Source of the DNA: Kerstersia similis
GTDB lineage: Bacteria; Pseudomonadota; Gammaproteobacteria; Burkholderiales; Burkholderiaceae_B
Assembly (NCBI RefSeq): GCF_965139615.1
Contig: NZ_CBCSIQ010000004.1
Location: forward strand, 157,523 to 221,522
Direction of reading: 5' to 3'
Length of the DNA: 64,000 nt
Below, piece by piece: positions 51,177 through 60,305 of this stretch. The notes beneath the pieces are model-generated. The model was not told where the DNA came from. It worked only from the letters and a program-made list of their open reading frames with translations, and searched no databases. The first letter of the stretch is position 1. Every line of letters starts with the position of its first letter. The position numbers and the translations under genes are program-made.

Positions 51177-52064
51177 TTAGGTCAGCGAAGCCTGGTAAAT
51201 GGATTCGATCGAAGCATCCAGGGCTTGATTGAATTCGGCGTCGCTTTGCTGCGCGCTCAGGCCTTCGGTCAGGGCGCGGCTGAAGCTGGCGATGATGCCA
51301 GGGTTGCGTGCCAGGATGACATTGGCGTCGGCGCGGGAATAGCCGCCGGACAGCGCCACCACGCGGACGACGCGCGGGTGCTTGACCAGTTCTTCGTAGA
51401 AGCCGTCAACGCTGGGCAGCGTCAACTTGAGCATGACGCGGTTGTCACCGGTCAGGGCATCCAGGCGCTTGATGAAACCTTCCTTCAGGCGGGTTTCAAT
51501 GGCAGCCTTTTCCGGTGCGTTGATCAGCACTTCCGGTTCCAGGATCGGGCACAGGCCGGCCTTGAGGATGCGCAGGCCGTATTCGAACTGCTGGTCCAGC
51601 GCCTGCTCGATGCCGGCGGCGTTGTCTTCTGCCACGACGGAACGCATCTTGGTGCCGAAGATGCCCTTGGCCACGGCGCGTTCCAGCAGCGCTTCCAGGT
51701 CATTCATGGGCTTCATCAGTTGCACGCCGTCGGCTTGGGCGGCCAGGCCCTTGTCCACTTTCAGGAAGGGGACGACTTGCTTCTTTTCCCAGAGGTAGGC
51801 GGCAGAGTCCTGGCCTTCGATCTGGCGATCCATGGTGGCTTCGAACAGAATCGCGCCCAGGATACGGCGGCCGTCAAAGGCCGGGCTGGTCACGATGCGG
51901 GAACGCATGGCGTGCACGAGGTCGAACATCTCCGCTTCGTTGCTGTAGGCGGATTCCTCGACGCCGTACAGGCGCAATGCCTTGGGGGTGCTGCCGCCGC
52001 TCTGGTCGAGCGCCGCAATAAAACCGTTGCCTTGCGAGACTTTGGCCAGTTGTTCCTGGTTCAC
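51177..52064 (-). CDS. fda: Fructose-bisphosphate aldolase class I
   Basis: 295 residues from the GTG at 52064, preceded by AAGGAT; longer upstream frames lack support. The class I features are ALDQSGGSTPKALRLYG near the N-terminus, EPEVLINAPEKAAIE, and the Schiff-base lysine in NRVMLKLTLPSVDGFYEELV, with VRVVALSGGYSRADAN at the phosphate site. It interconverts fructose-1,6-bisphosphate and the triose phosphates, mainly for gluconeogenesis in bacteria that do not use glucose. Monocistronic with a strong terminator. Confidence 0.92.
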   Translation of the reverse strand: MNQEQLAKVSQGNGFIAALDQSGGSTPKALRLYGVEESAYSNEAEMFDLVHAMRSRIVTSPAFDGRRILGAILFEATMDRQIEGQDSAAYLWEKKQVVPFLKVDKGLAAQADGVQLMKPMNDLEALLERAVAKGIFGTKMRSVVAEDNAAGIEQALDQQFEYGLRILKAGLCPILEPEVLINAPEKAAIETRLKEGFIKRLDALTGDNRVMLKLTLPSVDGFYEELVKHPRVVRVVALSGGYSRADANVILARNPGIIASFSRALTEGLSAQQSDAEFNQALDASIESIYQASLT

Positions 52065-52568
52065 GTTGCAATCCTTATGTAATAGTGGTGAATCTGGTAA
52101 TAATCGGCTGGCCCGGCCACAGCATGCCGGGACCAGGCAGAATGGATCGTGCGGCTGCCAGACGCGAGCCATGACACAGGGCATGGCGCTGGGCGCAATG
52201 CCGCAAGTTTATCGCACAACCTCTCTGGATATCGAGCCTCAGGTCGTTTCGCCGCGACCTGGTGCCGGCAATTGCGAACGGGTGGCCGCATAGGACAAAT
52301 GCGTGCGGAAGCAGGACGAGAAGGCAGGCTGTGCCGCTGGCTGTGCGGTGGCGGGTTCGGGGGGCTTCAATACACGGGTTTTTTTTCTTTTGCACTGGTG
52401 TTATCCCTAGGTTTGATAGGTGGCATGGAGATAGCTGTTAGAACGACAATTTGCTGTCTTGATCATGGCCGGTCTGGCAAACTGGCGCCAGATGGCGGTT
52501 ATCGTCGCCTATTGTTTTTCTAATCACTGTGGGCACACGAATGCCCACGGGTATCGTTGGAGAGAGAT
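52065..52568. other. Divergent control region between fda and the second TRAP operon
   Basis: No gene is visible in these 504 bases. A T-rich stretch (52377-52391) and a leader hairpin GTGGGCA/TGCCCAC (52529-52548), ten bases before the ribosome-binding site of the TRAP binding protein gene, are the only clear features. Confidence 0.5.
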
Positions 52569-53609
52569 ATGATCAAACGCAATGCGTTGGCAGGGCTGGC
52601 TGCGGTCGTGGCAATGGCCGCAGGTGGGGCCGTACAGGCTGCACCGGTGATTCTGAAGGTGGCCCACTTTTTGCCGCCGGTCTCTCCCGGGCATACCAAG
52701 TTCATCGCGCCCTGGTGTGAAAAAATCGAAGCCGAATCCAATGGCGAACTGAAATGCCAGATCTATCCGGCCATGCAGCTGGGCGGGACGCCGGCACAGC
52801 TGTTCAACCAGGCGCGTGATGGTGTGGCGGATATCGTCTGGACCTTGCCGGGCTACACCGCAGGCCGCTTCCCCCTGTCCGAGGTGTTTGAACTGCCCTT
52901 CCTGACCACCAAGCACGAACCTTCTTCGCGCGCTATCTGGGACTTCGTCCAGAAGCATGCGATGAATGAGTTCCGCGGCGTGAAGCCGCTGGCGGTCTGG
53001 GTCAATGGTGCCAATCAGCTGCACCTGCGTGACAAACAGGTGGAAAACCTGGAGGAACTGCGCGGCCTGAAGATCCGTGCACCGTCCCGCCTGGGCAACA
53101 AGATTCTGGCAGCGCTGGGCGCGACGCCCGTCGGTATGCCTGTGCCCCAAATGGCGGAAAGCCTCTCCAAGGGGGTGATCGACGGTGCCCTGGTGCCCTG
53201 GGAAGTGCTGCCTGCGACCAAAGCGCATGAACTGACCAAGTACCACATGGAAACGGCTGGCGATACGGCCATGACCACCGCTACCATGGTTTTCGTCATG
53301 AACCAGCGCAAGTACGATAGCCTGACGCCGGAGCAGAAGAAGGTCATCGACAACAATAGCGGTGGCGATACGTCCGCCTGGGTCGCTGCCCAGTTTGAGG
53401 CGGCGGATGCCGCTGGCCGCGAAGCCGCCATCGCACGCGGCAATGTGGTCTATTCGCTGAGCCCCGAACAGACGGCGCTGTGGGAGCAAACCACGCAGCC
53501 TGTCATTGCCGACTGGATCAAGGAAGTTTCCAGCAAGGGGGTGGATGGCGCTGCGCTGGTGCAAGAAGCCCGCGACCTCGTGAAGCAGTATTCCTCGGCC
53601 CAACAGTAA
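52569..53609 (+). CDS. TRAP transporter solute-binding protein (DctP family), second system
   Basis: 346 residues from the ATG at 52569 with GGAGAG upstream. Signal peptide MIKRNALAGLAAVVAMAAGGAVQAAP, cleaved near residue 25. The DctP fold is indicated by VSPGHTKFIAPWCEKIEAESNGELKCQIYPAMQLGGTPAQL and LRGLKIRAPSRLGNKILAALGATPVGMP with the ligand-site Arg. It differs from the first TRAP protein (about 40676) and probably binds another carboxylate. A strong hairpin separates it from the permease genes. Confidence 0.92.
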   Translation: MIKRNALAGLAAVVAMAAGGAVQAAPVILKVAHFLPPVSPGHTKFIAPWCEKIEAESNGELKCQIYPAMQLGGTPAQLFNQARDGVADIVWTLPGYTAGRFPLSEVFELPFLTTKHEPSSRAIWDFVQKHAMNEFRGVKPLAVWVNGANQLHLRDKQVENLEELRGLKIRAPSRLGNKILAALGATPVGMPVPQMAESLSKGVIDGALVPWEVLPATKAHELTKYHMETAGDTAMTTATMVFVMNQRKYDSLTPEQKKVIDNNSGGDTSAWVAAQFEAADAAGREAAIARGNVVYSLSPEQTALWEQTTQPVIADWIKEVSSKGVDGAALVQEARDLVKQYSSAQQ

Positions 53610-53652
53610 AGCAGTGATGGCAGGCCTGGCGCACACCAGGCGGCCCTCCTGG

Positions 53653-53683
53653 GTGAAAAGGGCCGCATAACGGCCCTTTTCAC
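53653..53683 (+). terminator. Intra-operon hairpin, second TRAP system
   Basis: Perfect 13-bp stem GTGAAAAGGGCCG (53653-53665) and CGGCCCTTTTCAC (53671-53683) whose 3' arm includes TTTT. It parallels the hairpin at 41762 in the first TRAP operon and probably reduces permease expression relative to the binding protein. Confidence 0.7.
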
Positions 53684-53835
53684 ATTCTCGGCACATCCGT
53701 TGCCGTTTTTCCCCGGCAATACCTATTGCCGTGTTTCCGCTACGCCGCCGCGAGGCGAAATCGTCCTCCTGCACGGTATGCCGCCTGTCGGCTGCCAGCG
53801 CCTGGCGTATCGTTTTTGTCATCTGGAGTATCAAA

Positions 53836-54375
53836 ATGTCCGAACCATTGCCGCGGCCCGATGCTGTGGCATCCAGCGCGTGGGGCAAGGCCCTGGAACA
53901 GGCATGCGCATGTCTCGCCGTGTTGGGCGGGGTGTTGTTCCTGTGTGAAGCGCTGATGTCGGTGGCCAGTGTGCTGGGCCGCATCTTTTTTTCGACGCCC
54001 ATATCCGGCGACTATGAACTGGTTCAGCTGATGTCGGCGATGGGAATCGCGATGTGCCTGCCCTATTGCCAGATCAAGCGCGGCCACGTTTTTGTTGATT
54101 TCTTCACGCTGTGGGCCCCGGCCGGACTGAAGCGCTACCTGGATGCGCTGGCCTCGCTGATCCTGGCCGCATGTGCGTTCCTGCTGGCCTGGCGCTGCTG
54201 GGAAGGCATGGTGGAAATGCATGAGTATGGCGAGACCACCATGGTGATTTCCATGCCGGTCTGGTGGGGCTATGTGCCCTTGATGCCTTCTTTTGTCCTG
54301 TTTGGCCTGGCGGCCCTGATGGCAGTGGTGCAGGACTTGAGGCCTGCGGAAAATGAACGTGAGGTGCAGGCATGA
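53836..54375 (+). CDS. TRAP transporter small permease (DctQ family), second system
   Basis: 179 residues from the ATG at 53836, with GGAG upstream. Four transmembrane helices are visible (about 23-45, 55-75, 95-113 and 140-160). Features: GDYELVQLMSAMGIAMCLPYCQIKRGHVFVDFF, the DctQ signature around the second helix. It overlaps dctM by ATGA. Confidence 0.9.
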   Translation: MSEPLPRPDAVASSAWGKALEQACACLAVLGGVLFLCEALMSVASVLGRIFFSTPISGDYELVQLMSAMGIAMCLPYCQIKRGHVFVDFFTLWAPAGLKRYLDALASLILAACAFLLAWRCWEGMVEMHEYGETTMVISMPVWWGYVPLMPSFVLFGLAALMAVVQDLRPAENEREVQA

Positions 54376-55697
54376 GCGGTACTACCATAGGGATCATCAT
54401 CGGCTTGTTGATGATGTTGTTCCTGGCGATGCGCATGCACATCGGTATCGCCATGTTCGTGGCCGGTGGCCTGGGCTATTGGTGGATTTCCGGCTGGGAT
54501 CCGCTGATGGCGCATCTCAAGCATGCGCCGTTCGGGCGTTTTTCCGTCTATGACCTGTCGGTCGTGCCGCTGTTCCTGCTGATGGGCCAGTTTGCGACGC
54601 AGGGCGGCCTGTCACAGGCACTGTTCCGTGCCGGCAGCTCGTTTCTGGGGCACAGGCGTGGCGGCATGGCCATGGCAGGCATTGCCTCCTGCGCGGGTTT
54701 CGGCGCGATCTGCGGTTCTTCGCTGGCAACGGCGGCAACGATGTCGCACGTCGTGCTGCCCGAGCTGCGCCGCTATCAGTACAAGCCCAGTCTGGCCAGC
54801 GCCTCGCTGGCTGTCGGTGGCACCCTGGGGATGCTGATTCCGCCGTCGGTGCCCATGGTGATTTATGCGATTCTGTCGGAACAGAATATCGCCAAGGTGT
54901 TCATGGCCGCTTTTGTGCCGTCGGTGCTGGCCGTGTTGGGATATATGCTGGTCGTCGCGCTGATCTGCTGGCGTGACCCGGATGCCAGCGGTCCTCCGCT
55001 GCCGCGCCAGGGCTGGGGCATGCGCCTGCGCACGCTGGGCGCTACCTGGCCGGTGATGGCCATCTTCATCGTGGTGCTTGGCGGGATTTACGGGGGGCTG
55101 TTCACGCCCACCGAAGCCGCCGCCATCGGTGCGGTGGCGGCCGGTATCGCCGCCTGGATGGCGGGCGGGCTGGCCAATGGAGCCTTGCTGCGCTGCCTGC
55201 TGGGTACGGCTCAGGGAACGGGCATGATGTTCCTGATCCTGCTGGGCGCTGACATGCTCAATGCCTTCCTGGCCGTCAGCCAGGTGCCGGTTGAATTCGC
55301 GACCTGGGTGCAGGGTTTGGGGCTGGATCCGTTCACGGTGCTGGCGGCCATCATCATCATCTACATCCTGCTGGGATGCGTGATGGATAGCCTGTCGATG
55401 ATTCTGCTGACGATTCCCATCTTCCTGCCCATCATCACCGGCCTGGATTTCTGGGGGCTGACGCCGGATGAAAAAGCCATCTGGTTCGGCGTGTTGGCGC
55501 TGGTCGTCATGGAGATAGGCTTGATTACGCCGCCAGTGGGCATGAACGTATTCATTATTCACAGCATGGCCAAGGATATTTCACCGGGAACGATCTTCCG
55601 GGGCGTGGTGCCGTTCCTGGCGTCGGATATGGTGCGTATCGTCTTGCTGGTGCTGTTCCCCGTCCTGTCCCTGGGCATGCTGCGCTGGCTGGGTTAG
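54372..55697 (+). CDS. TRAP transporter large permease (DctM family), second system
   Basis: 441 residues with about 12 transmembrane helices. Family segments are VVPLFLLMGQFATQGGLSQ, GFGAICGSSLATAATMSHVVLPE, MLIPPSVPMVIYAIL, FTPTEAAAIGAV and GLITPPVGMNVF. It carries the solute across the inner membrane with sodium. Coupled to dctQ by ATGA; a strong terminator follows. Confidence 0.93.
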   Translation: MSGTTIGIIIGLLMMLFLAMRMHIGIAMFVAGGLGYWWISGWDPLMAHLKHAPFGRFSVYDLSVVPLFLLMGQFATQGGLSQALFRAGSSFLGHRRGGMAMAGIASCAGFGAICGSSLATAATMSHVVLPELRRYQYKPSLASASLAVGGTLGMLIPPSVPMVIYAILSEQNIAKVFMAAFVPSVLAVLGYMLVVALICWRDPDASGPPLPRQGWGMRLRTLGATWPVMAIFIVVLGGIYGGLFTPTEAAAIGAVAAGIAAWMAGGLANGALLRCLLGTAQGTGMMFLILLGADMLNAFLAVSQVPVEFATWVQGLGLDPFTVLAAIIIIYILLGCVMDSLSMILLTIPIFLPIITGLDFWGLTPDEKAIWFGVLALVVMEIGLITPPVGMNVFIIHSMAKDISPGTIFRGVVPFLASDMVRIVLLVLFPVLSLGMLRWLG

Positions 55698-55814
55698 GCC
55701 GGGCAGGCGAGTGTCAGGCTGCGGCATGCCCTCACGGAGATGCCGCAGCAGGGTCAGGCCGGTTCAGGCTGATGCTACAAGGGGCCAAGGAGCAGGTCTT
55801 GGCCTGGAAAATAG

Positions 55815-55848
55815 AAATGGTCACCGCCGGGGCGGTGACCATTTTTTT
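55815..55848 (+). terminator. Terminator of the second TRAP operon
   Basis: Stem AAATGGTCACCGCC (55815-55828) and GGCGGTGACCATTT (55831-55844) with T continuing to 55848. Strong intrinsic terminator. Confidence 0.9.
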
Positions 55849-55892
55849 GGATGAGTGATGGGCGCAGGCCGAGGCGTGCCGGCCCGGCGGAA

Positions 55893-56183
55893 TCAGTCGT
55901 TCAGTTCGTCGTCTTCATCCAGGTCATCTTCTTCATCCTGTTCCAGGGCATCGTAGCCTTTCCAGGTGATGCGCCAGGCATCGTCCTCGGGAATGCCGGT
56001 TTCATCGACCTTGCGGGCCAGGCCTGCATCTTCGAGCAGATCCAGATGCAAGAGGATGCGCTCCAGGTCTTCACCGCCGTCCTCCTGGAGAAGCGCGGTG
56101 AGGTCATTGGCGGTGAGCGTGGCGGAGTCCGCGTCGCGGAATGCGCCCAGGAGAGTAACGATCAAATCGAAATCGCGTTGCAT
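55893..56183 (-). CDS. DUF2513-like small acidic protein
   Basis: 96 residues from the ATG at 56183, with GAGG seven bases upstream; an in-frame ATG eleven codons earlier is less likely. The start MQRDFDLIVTLLGAFRDAD and winged-helix-like core (TANDLTALLQED...RILLHLDLLEDAGLARKVDE, WRITWKGYDAL) resemble DUF2513, a predicted small winged-helix domain. The tail is very acidic (EQDEEDDLDEDDELND). Function unknown. Confidence 0.7.
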   Translation of the reverse strand: MQRDFDLIVTLLGAFRDADSATLTANDLTALLQEDGGEDLERILLHLDLLEDAGLARKVDETGIPEDDAWRITWKGYDALEQDEEDDLDEDDELND

Positions 56184-56339
56184 GGCTGGCCTCGTTGGCT
56201 GGTAGTGAATGCTCACGATAGCAGAGTCAGCCTGTCAATGGCATGACCGGGCGCCAAAGTAGGTTGACCGGCGGGGAAGGTGCGGCGGGCCGATAGCGGT
56301 TAAGCTGTCGTTTTTTGCCTAGCGTACGGAAAATCGGTC

Positions 56340-56918
56340 ATGACAGCCATGAGTAAACGGGACTATCAAATGTTGGAAGGCACGGTGGTGGCCAGTGTGG
56401 GCGACAGCGTGACCTTGTCCAATGGGGCACAGTCGCATACGTTCACGGTGGCCCTGGCTGTGGCGGAACAGATGGAGCTGGGGCATGTCGTCAGGCTCCT
56501 GAGCGACGCCCGGCACGATATCGTGCGGATCTACGACGTGACCGGTGGGTGCATGCTGTATGAAAAAGGCGGCCAGACGACGCGCGCCGCCGCCGGCGCT
56601 CTGGCCATCCAGACAGGGGTCATGTGCGCCATTCCGTTCCTGGGGCAAGTCATTGCCATATTGCTTATCCTGCCCATGCTGATCGGCAGGGCCCTGGGAT
56701 ATGACGCGGACAACGCACGTTTCATCATTCGTACCGCTGCCATCACCTTTGCCGTCTATTTTTCCTTGTCGCTGGCTGCGCTGATTCTGGGCAGCTGGTG
56801 GCTGGCCTTGCTCGGGCCCTTTGTCGTGGTGATCGCGGGCATGCGGCTGATCCTGTTGCGCGAGCATACCTTGATGCAGTCGTTGAACGAAAGGATCAGC
56901 CGGCCCGCATCGGCGTGA
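56340..56918 (+). CDS. Membrane protein of unknown function
   Basis: 192 residues if started at 56340; an ATG at 56349 is also possible. The N-terminal 80 residues look like a small beta domain (LEGTVVASVGDSVTLSNGAQSHTFTVALAV). Four hydrophobic segments follow (about 82-96, 98-116, 130-150 and 150-170). No family is recognised. It may couple a cytosolic domain to a membrane part. Confidence 0.7.
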   Translation: MTAMSKRDYQMLEGTVVASVGDSVTLSNGAQSHTFTVALAVAEQMELGHVVRLLSDARHDIVRIYDVTGGCMLYEKGGQTTRAAAGALAIQTGVMCAIPFLGQVIAILLILPMLIGRALGYDADNARFIIRTAAITFAVYFSLSLAALILGSWWLALLGPFVVVIAGMRLILLREHTLMQSLNERISRPASA

Positions 56919-57061
56919 TGCCTGGCGTGTCCGGGATGGGGCGTAGGCAGGAAAAGTAGAAATTGCTTTTTTTGACAGCGGTTGACCATCGGATCGCATC
57001 ATATGTCGATAAGATACCTGAACGATTGATTTCCGTTGGTCAACCCGAGAGGAGTCCATTC

Positions 57062-57511
57062 ATGGGCCTGCTGAGTTTTATCAAAGATGTGGGTGAGAAG
57101 ATTTTCGGCGGCAGCGCAGCCCAGGCCGCACAGCCCGAGGAACTGAAGAAAGAGCTGGATAAGCTGGGCCTGGGGGCAGAGGGCCTGGATATTGCTGTGG
57201 AGGGCGATAAAGTCACCGTGCACGGCAAGGCGTCCTCGACCGAAGAAGCCGAGAAAATCGCCTTGGCGCTGGGCAATACCTTGGGCGTGGCTGCCGTGGA
57301 CAACCAGCTGAAGGTGGATGCGCCAGCCGTGGAAGCGGTGTTCTATACCGTCCAGAAGGGCGATACGCTCTGGAAAATTGCCGAAACCCAGTATGGCAAA
57401 GGCAAGGGCGCGAAATATACGGTTATCTTCGAAGCCAATAAGCCGATGCTGACGCACCCGGACAAGATTTATCCCGGTCAGGTGCTGCGCATTCCCGCGC
57501 TGGAAGCCTGA
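57062..57511 (+). CDS. kbp: Potassium-binding protein Kbp (BON-LysM)
   Basis: 149 residues from the ATG at 57062, with GAGGAG upstream, the same length as E. coli Kbp (YgaU). The start MGLLSFIKDVGEKIFGG, the BON domain (about residues 35-88, VAVEGDKVTVHGKASSTEEAE) and the C-terminal LysM (about 97-146, FYTVQKGDTLWKIAETQYGKG, EANKPMLTHPDKIYPGQVLRIP) all match. It is a cytosolic K+ sensor important under high external potassium. Confidence 0.92.
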   Translation: MGLLSFIKDVGEKIFGGSAAQAAQPEELKKELDKLGLGAEGLDIAVEGDKVTVHGKASSTEEAEKIALALGNTLGVAAVDNQLKVDAPAVEAVFYTVQKGDTLWKIAETQYGKGKGAKYTVIFEANKPMLTHPDKIYPGQVLRIPALEA

Positions 57512-57547
57512 AAACAGGTGTGACGCACGGGCGCGTCGCGCTCCCAG

Positions 57548-57590
57548 AGGGCCGGATGCTCACGAGAGGGGTGTCCGGCCCTGGTTTTTT
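57548..57590 (+). terminator. kbp terminator
   Basis: Stem AGGGCCGGA (57548-57556) and TCCGGCCCT (57574-57582), then GG and six T. Confidence 0.75.
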
Positions 57591-57788
57591 CATCGACAGC
57601 CAGTGTCATTGGGCGGAGCGTGGCGCCAGCATGTCATGGGGGCGCAGGAAGCGGCTTCTTGGGCGGCGCTTTACCGGCTTTTGCGTTGCCAGGCGTTTTT
57701 TATTTCAGTCCGGGGCTAAAATGGAAGATTCCCGCCGCGCTTTGGCCCGGCAATCGTTTCTGACTTTTTCGCTACGGCGTTCCTGGCT

Positions 57789-58583
57789 ATGAAAAAAATC
57801 TCTGCTGTTCTCCTGGTGTCCGCTGCAGTTCTGGCCGCTTGCGGCAAGAAAGACGATCCCGCACCTGTGGCGGCTGCGCCCACGCCGGCCATTCCGGCCA
57901 AGATCGTTGTGGGCCTGGATGACAACTTCCCGCCCATGGGTTTTCGCGACGACAAGAACGAACTGGTCGGCTTTGATATCGACATGGCCCGCGAAGCCGC
58001 CAAGCGCCTGGGAACGGAAGTCGAATTCAAGTCCATCGACTGGGGTTCCAAAGAGGCAGAGCTCAATGGCAAGCGCGTGGATGTGCTCTGGAATGGCCTG
58101 ACCATTACCGACGAGCGCCGCAAGAATATCGGTTTCACAGATCCCTACATGGAAAACCACCAGATCATCATCGTGGCGCAGGCATCGCCGGTGCAGTCCA
58201 AGGCAGACCTGGCCGGCCGCGTGGTCGGTGCACAGGAAGGCAGCAGCGCGGTTGACGCCATCAAGAAGGAAGCCGAAGTTGCCGCCAGCTTCAAGGATCT
58301 GAAGACCTTTGGCGACAACATTACTGCCTTGATGGATCTGGGCACGGGCCGTCTGGATGCCGTGGTGGTCGATGAAGTCGTGGGCCGTTACTACGTCAGC
58401 AAGCGTCCGGAAGAATTCCGCGTGCTGGAAGACCACTTCGGTACGGAAGAGTACGGCGTGGGCGTGCGCAAGGATGATACCGAACTGCTCAAGCAGCTCG
58501 ATGAGTCGCTCAATGCAATGAAGAAGGACGGTTCGGCCGCGACCATCTCCAATAAGTGGTTCGGCGCCGACATCATCAAATAA
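57789..58583 (+). CDS. Amino acid ABC transporter substrate-binding lipoprotein
   Basis: 264 residues. The N-terminus MKKISAVLLVSAAVLAACGKKDD is a lipoprotein signal with lipobox LAAC (Cys18), followed by an Ala-Pro linker. The SBP family 3 core is shown by IVVGLDDNFPPMGFRDDKNELVGFDIDMAREAAKRLG and LAGRVVGAQEGSSAVDAI. It delivers a polar amino acid to the permease and ATPase encoded next. The weak ribosome-binding site is notable for an abundant protein. Confidence 0.92.
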   Translation: MKKISAVLLVSAAVLAACGKKDDPAPVAAAPTPAIPAKIVVGLDDNFPPMGFRDDKNELVGFDIDMAREAAKRLGTEVEFKSIDWGSKEAELNGKRVDVLWNGLTITDERRKNIGFTDPYMENHQIIIVAQASPVQSKADLAGRVVGAQEGSSAVDAIKKEAEVAASFKDLKTFGDNITALMDLGTGRLDAVVVDEVVGRYYVSKRPEEFRVLEDHFGTEEYGVGVRKDDTELLKQLDESLNAMKKDGSAATISNKWFGADIIK

Positions 58584-58685
58584 AATACGGCCCTTCTGAT
58601 CAAAAGACCAAGGCCCTAGCCGGCCATCCGCCAGGGGCCGGCCCCCGTTCGCGCGGTGGCCGGCCTGTGCGGCTGGAAAACTTGC

Positions 58686-59339
58686 ATGGATTATGTTTTT
58701 TCCCTGCTTGGGCCCATGGCGCAAGGCGCCCAGGTAACGCTCAAGCTTTTCTTCATTACGCTGATACTGGCAGTGCCTTTGGGTCTGGCACTGGCGCTGG
58801 CGCGCATCTCCCGGTTTCAGGCGCTCAACTGGCTGGTCAATGGCTTTATCTGGCTGATGCGGGGGACCCCGCTGATGCTGCAATTGCTGTTCATCTATTT
58901 CGCCTTGCCCTATGTCCCGGTCATCGGGATCCGGCTGGATGATTTCCCGGCCGCCGTCGTCGCCTTCACCCTGAACTATGCGGCCTATTTTGCCGAAATT
59001 TTCCGGGCCGGCATTCAATCCATCGACCGAGGGCAGTACGAAGGCGCGAAGGTCCTGGGCATGAACTACGTGCAGACCATGCGGCGCATCGTGTTGCCAC
59101 AGATGGTGCAGCGCATTCTGCCGCCCATGAGCAACGAAACGATCACGCTGATCAAGGATACGGCGCTGATCTATGTCCTGGCGCTGAACGAAGTGCTGCG
59201 CGTGGCCAGAGGGTTTGTGCAGCGGGATTTCACCAGTACGCCCTTTATTGTCGCGGCAGTGTTCTACCTGACCATGACGTTGTTGCTGACCTGGATTTTC
59301 CAGCGCCTGGAGAAGCATTATGCCAAGTACGACAACTGA
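58686..59339 (+). CDS. Amino acid ABC transporter permease
   Basis: 217 residues from the ATG at 58686. HisM/GlnP type, with five transmembrane helices. Features: NGFIWLMRGTPLMLQLLFIYF, NYAAYFAEIFRAGIQSIDRGQYEGAKVLG (the EAA loop that contacts the ATPase) and LPQMVQRILPPMSNETITLIKDTAL. Lies 102 bases after the SBP gene and overlaps the ATPase gene by 20 bases. Confidence 0.93.
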   Translation: MDYVFSLLGPMAQGAQVTLKLFFITLILAVPLGLALALARISRFQALNWLVNGFIWLMRGTPLMLQLLFIYFALPYVPVIGIRLDDFPAAVVAFTLNYAAYFAEIFRAGIQSIDRGQYEGAKVLGMNYVQTMRRIVLPQMVQRILPPMSNETITLIKDTALIYVLALNEVLRVARGFVQRDFTSTPFIVAAVFYLTMTLLLTWIFQRLEKHYAKYDN

Positions 59340-60123
59340 GGCGCCGGTGGCAGCCGAGGCTAGCCATGTCATGATCGAAGCCCGTGGCGTGGGGAAATCC
59401 TTCGGGGCGACGCGCGTGTTGCGTGATGTGTCGCTGACCCTGGGCAAGGGGGAAGTGGTCGCCGTCATCGGGCCGTCGGGGTCGGGCAAGAGCACCTTCC
59501 TGCGCTGTCTCAACCATCTGGAAACCATAGACGAAGGCAGTATCAGCGTCGAGGGCGAGACGCTGGCCGCTGCCGGCAGCGATGGCCGCAGCCGCTACGC
59601 GCCGGATGCGGATGTGCGGCGCCTGTGCCGCAAGATGGGGATGGTGTTCCAGTCGTTCAACCTGTTTCCGCACATGACGGTGCTGCAGAACATCATTGAA
59701 GCGCCGGTGACGGTCAAGGGCATGAAGGCAGAGGAGGCCATTCCCCGGGCCGAGGAGCTGCTGCGCAAGGTCGGCTTGCTGAACAAGCGTGACAACTATC
59801 CTTCACGCCTGTCGGGCGGGCAGAAGCAGCGCGTGGCCATTGCCAGGGCGCTGGCCATGGAGCCGGAAATCATGCTGTTTGACGAACCGACTTCCGCGCT
59901 GGATCCCGAGTTGACGGTCGAGGTGCTGCGCACCATGCGTCAGCTGGCCGAAGAGCATATGACCATGCTGGTGGTCACGCACGAAATGGGTTTTGCCCGT
60001 GAAGTGGCGCAACGCGTGGTGTTCATGGATCAGGGGCAGATTGTTGAAGAAGCGCCATCGGCCCAGTTTTTCGATGCGCCACGCCACGAACGGGCACGTG
60101 CCTTCCTGGGGCGCATGCTGTAA
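59320..60123 (+). CDS. Amino acid ABC transporter ATP-binding protein
   Basis: 267 residues, starting inside the permease gene with GAGAAG upstream. Walker A IGPSGSGKSTFLR, Q-loop MVFQSFNLFPHMTV, signature LSGGQKQRVAIARALA, Walker B IMLFDEPTSALDPE and His switch VVTHEMGFA mark the GlnQ/HisP group. It energises uptake by the two proteins encoded before it. Confidence 0.95.
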   Translation: MPSTTTEAPVAAEASHVMIEARGVGKSFGATRVLRDVSLTLGKGEVVAVIGPSGSGKSTFLRCLNHLETIDEGSISVEGETLAAAGSDGRSRYAPDADVRRLCRKMGMVFQSFNLFPHMTVLQNIIEAPVTVKGMKAEEAIPRAEELLRKVGLLNKRDNYPSRLSGGQKQRVAIARALAMEPEIMLFDEPTSALDPELTVEVLRTMRQLAEEHMTMLVVTHEMGFAREVAQRVVFMDQGQIVEEAPSAQFFDAPRHERARAFLGRML

Positions 60124-60171
60124 ACGCACCGGCGGGCAGGCAGGTCGAGCCTGTCGCATGATCAAGCGGCA

Positions 60172-60204
60172 CAGGGCCTTGGCGCAGATCGCGCCAAGGC
60201 CCTG
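60172..60204 (+). terminator. Hairpin after the ABC transporter operon
   Basis: Perfect 14-bp stem CAGGGCCTTGGCGC (60172-60185) and GCGCCAAGGCCCTG (60191-60204); only a short T-rich stretch (ATATTT) follows. Confidence 0.6.
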
Positions 60205-60305
60205 GTCATATTTGCGGCGAGCTTTCGCGGTGATGGAGCGCAGGCATACAATCAGCGGGTTACCCGCTGCCGTTCCTGGCAGCGGGCTGCTGAACAAGGC
60301 GAGAC

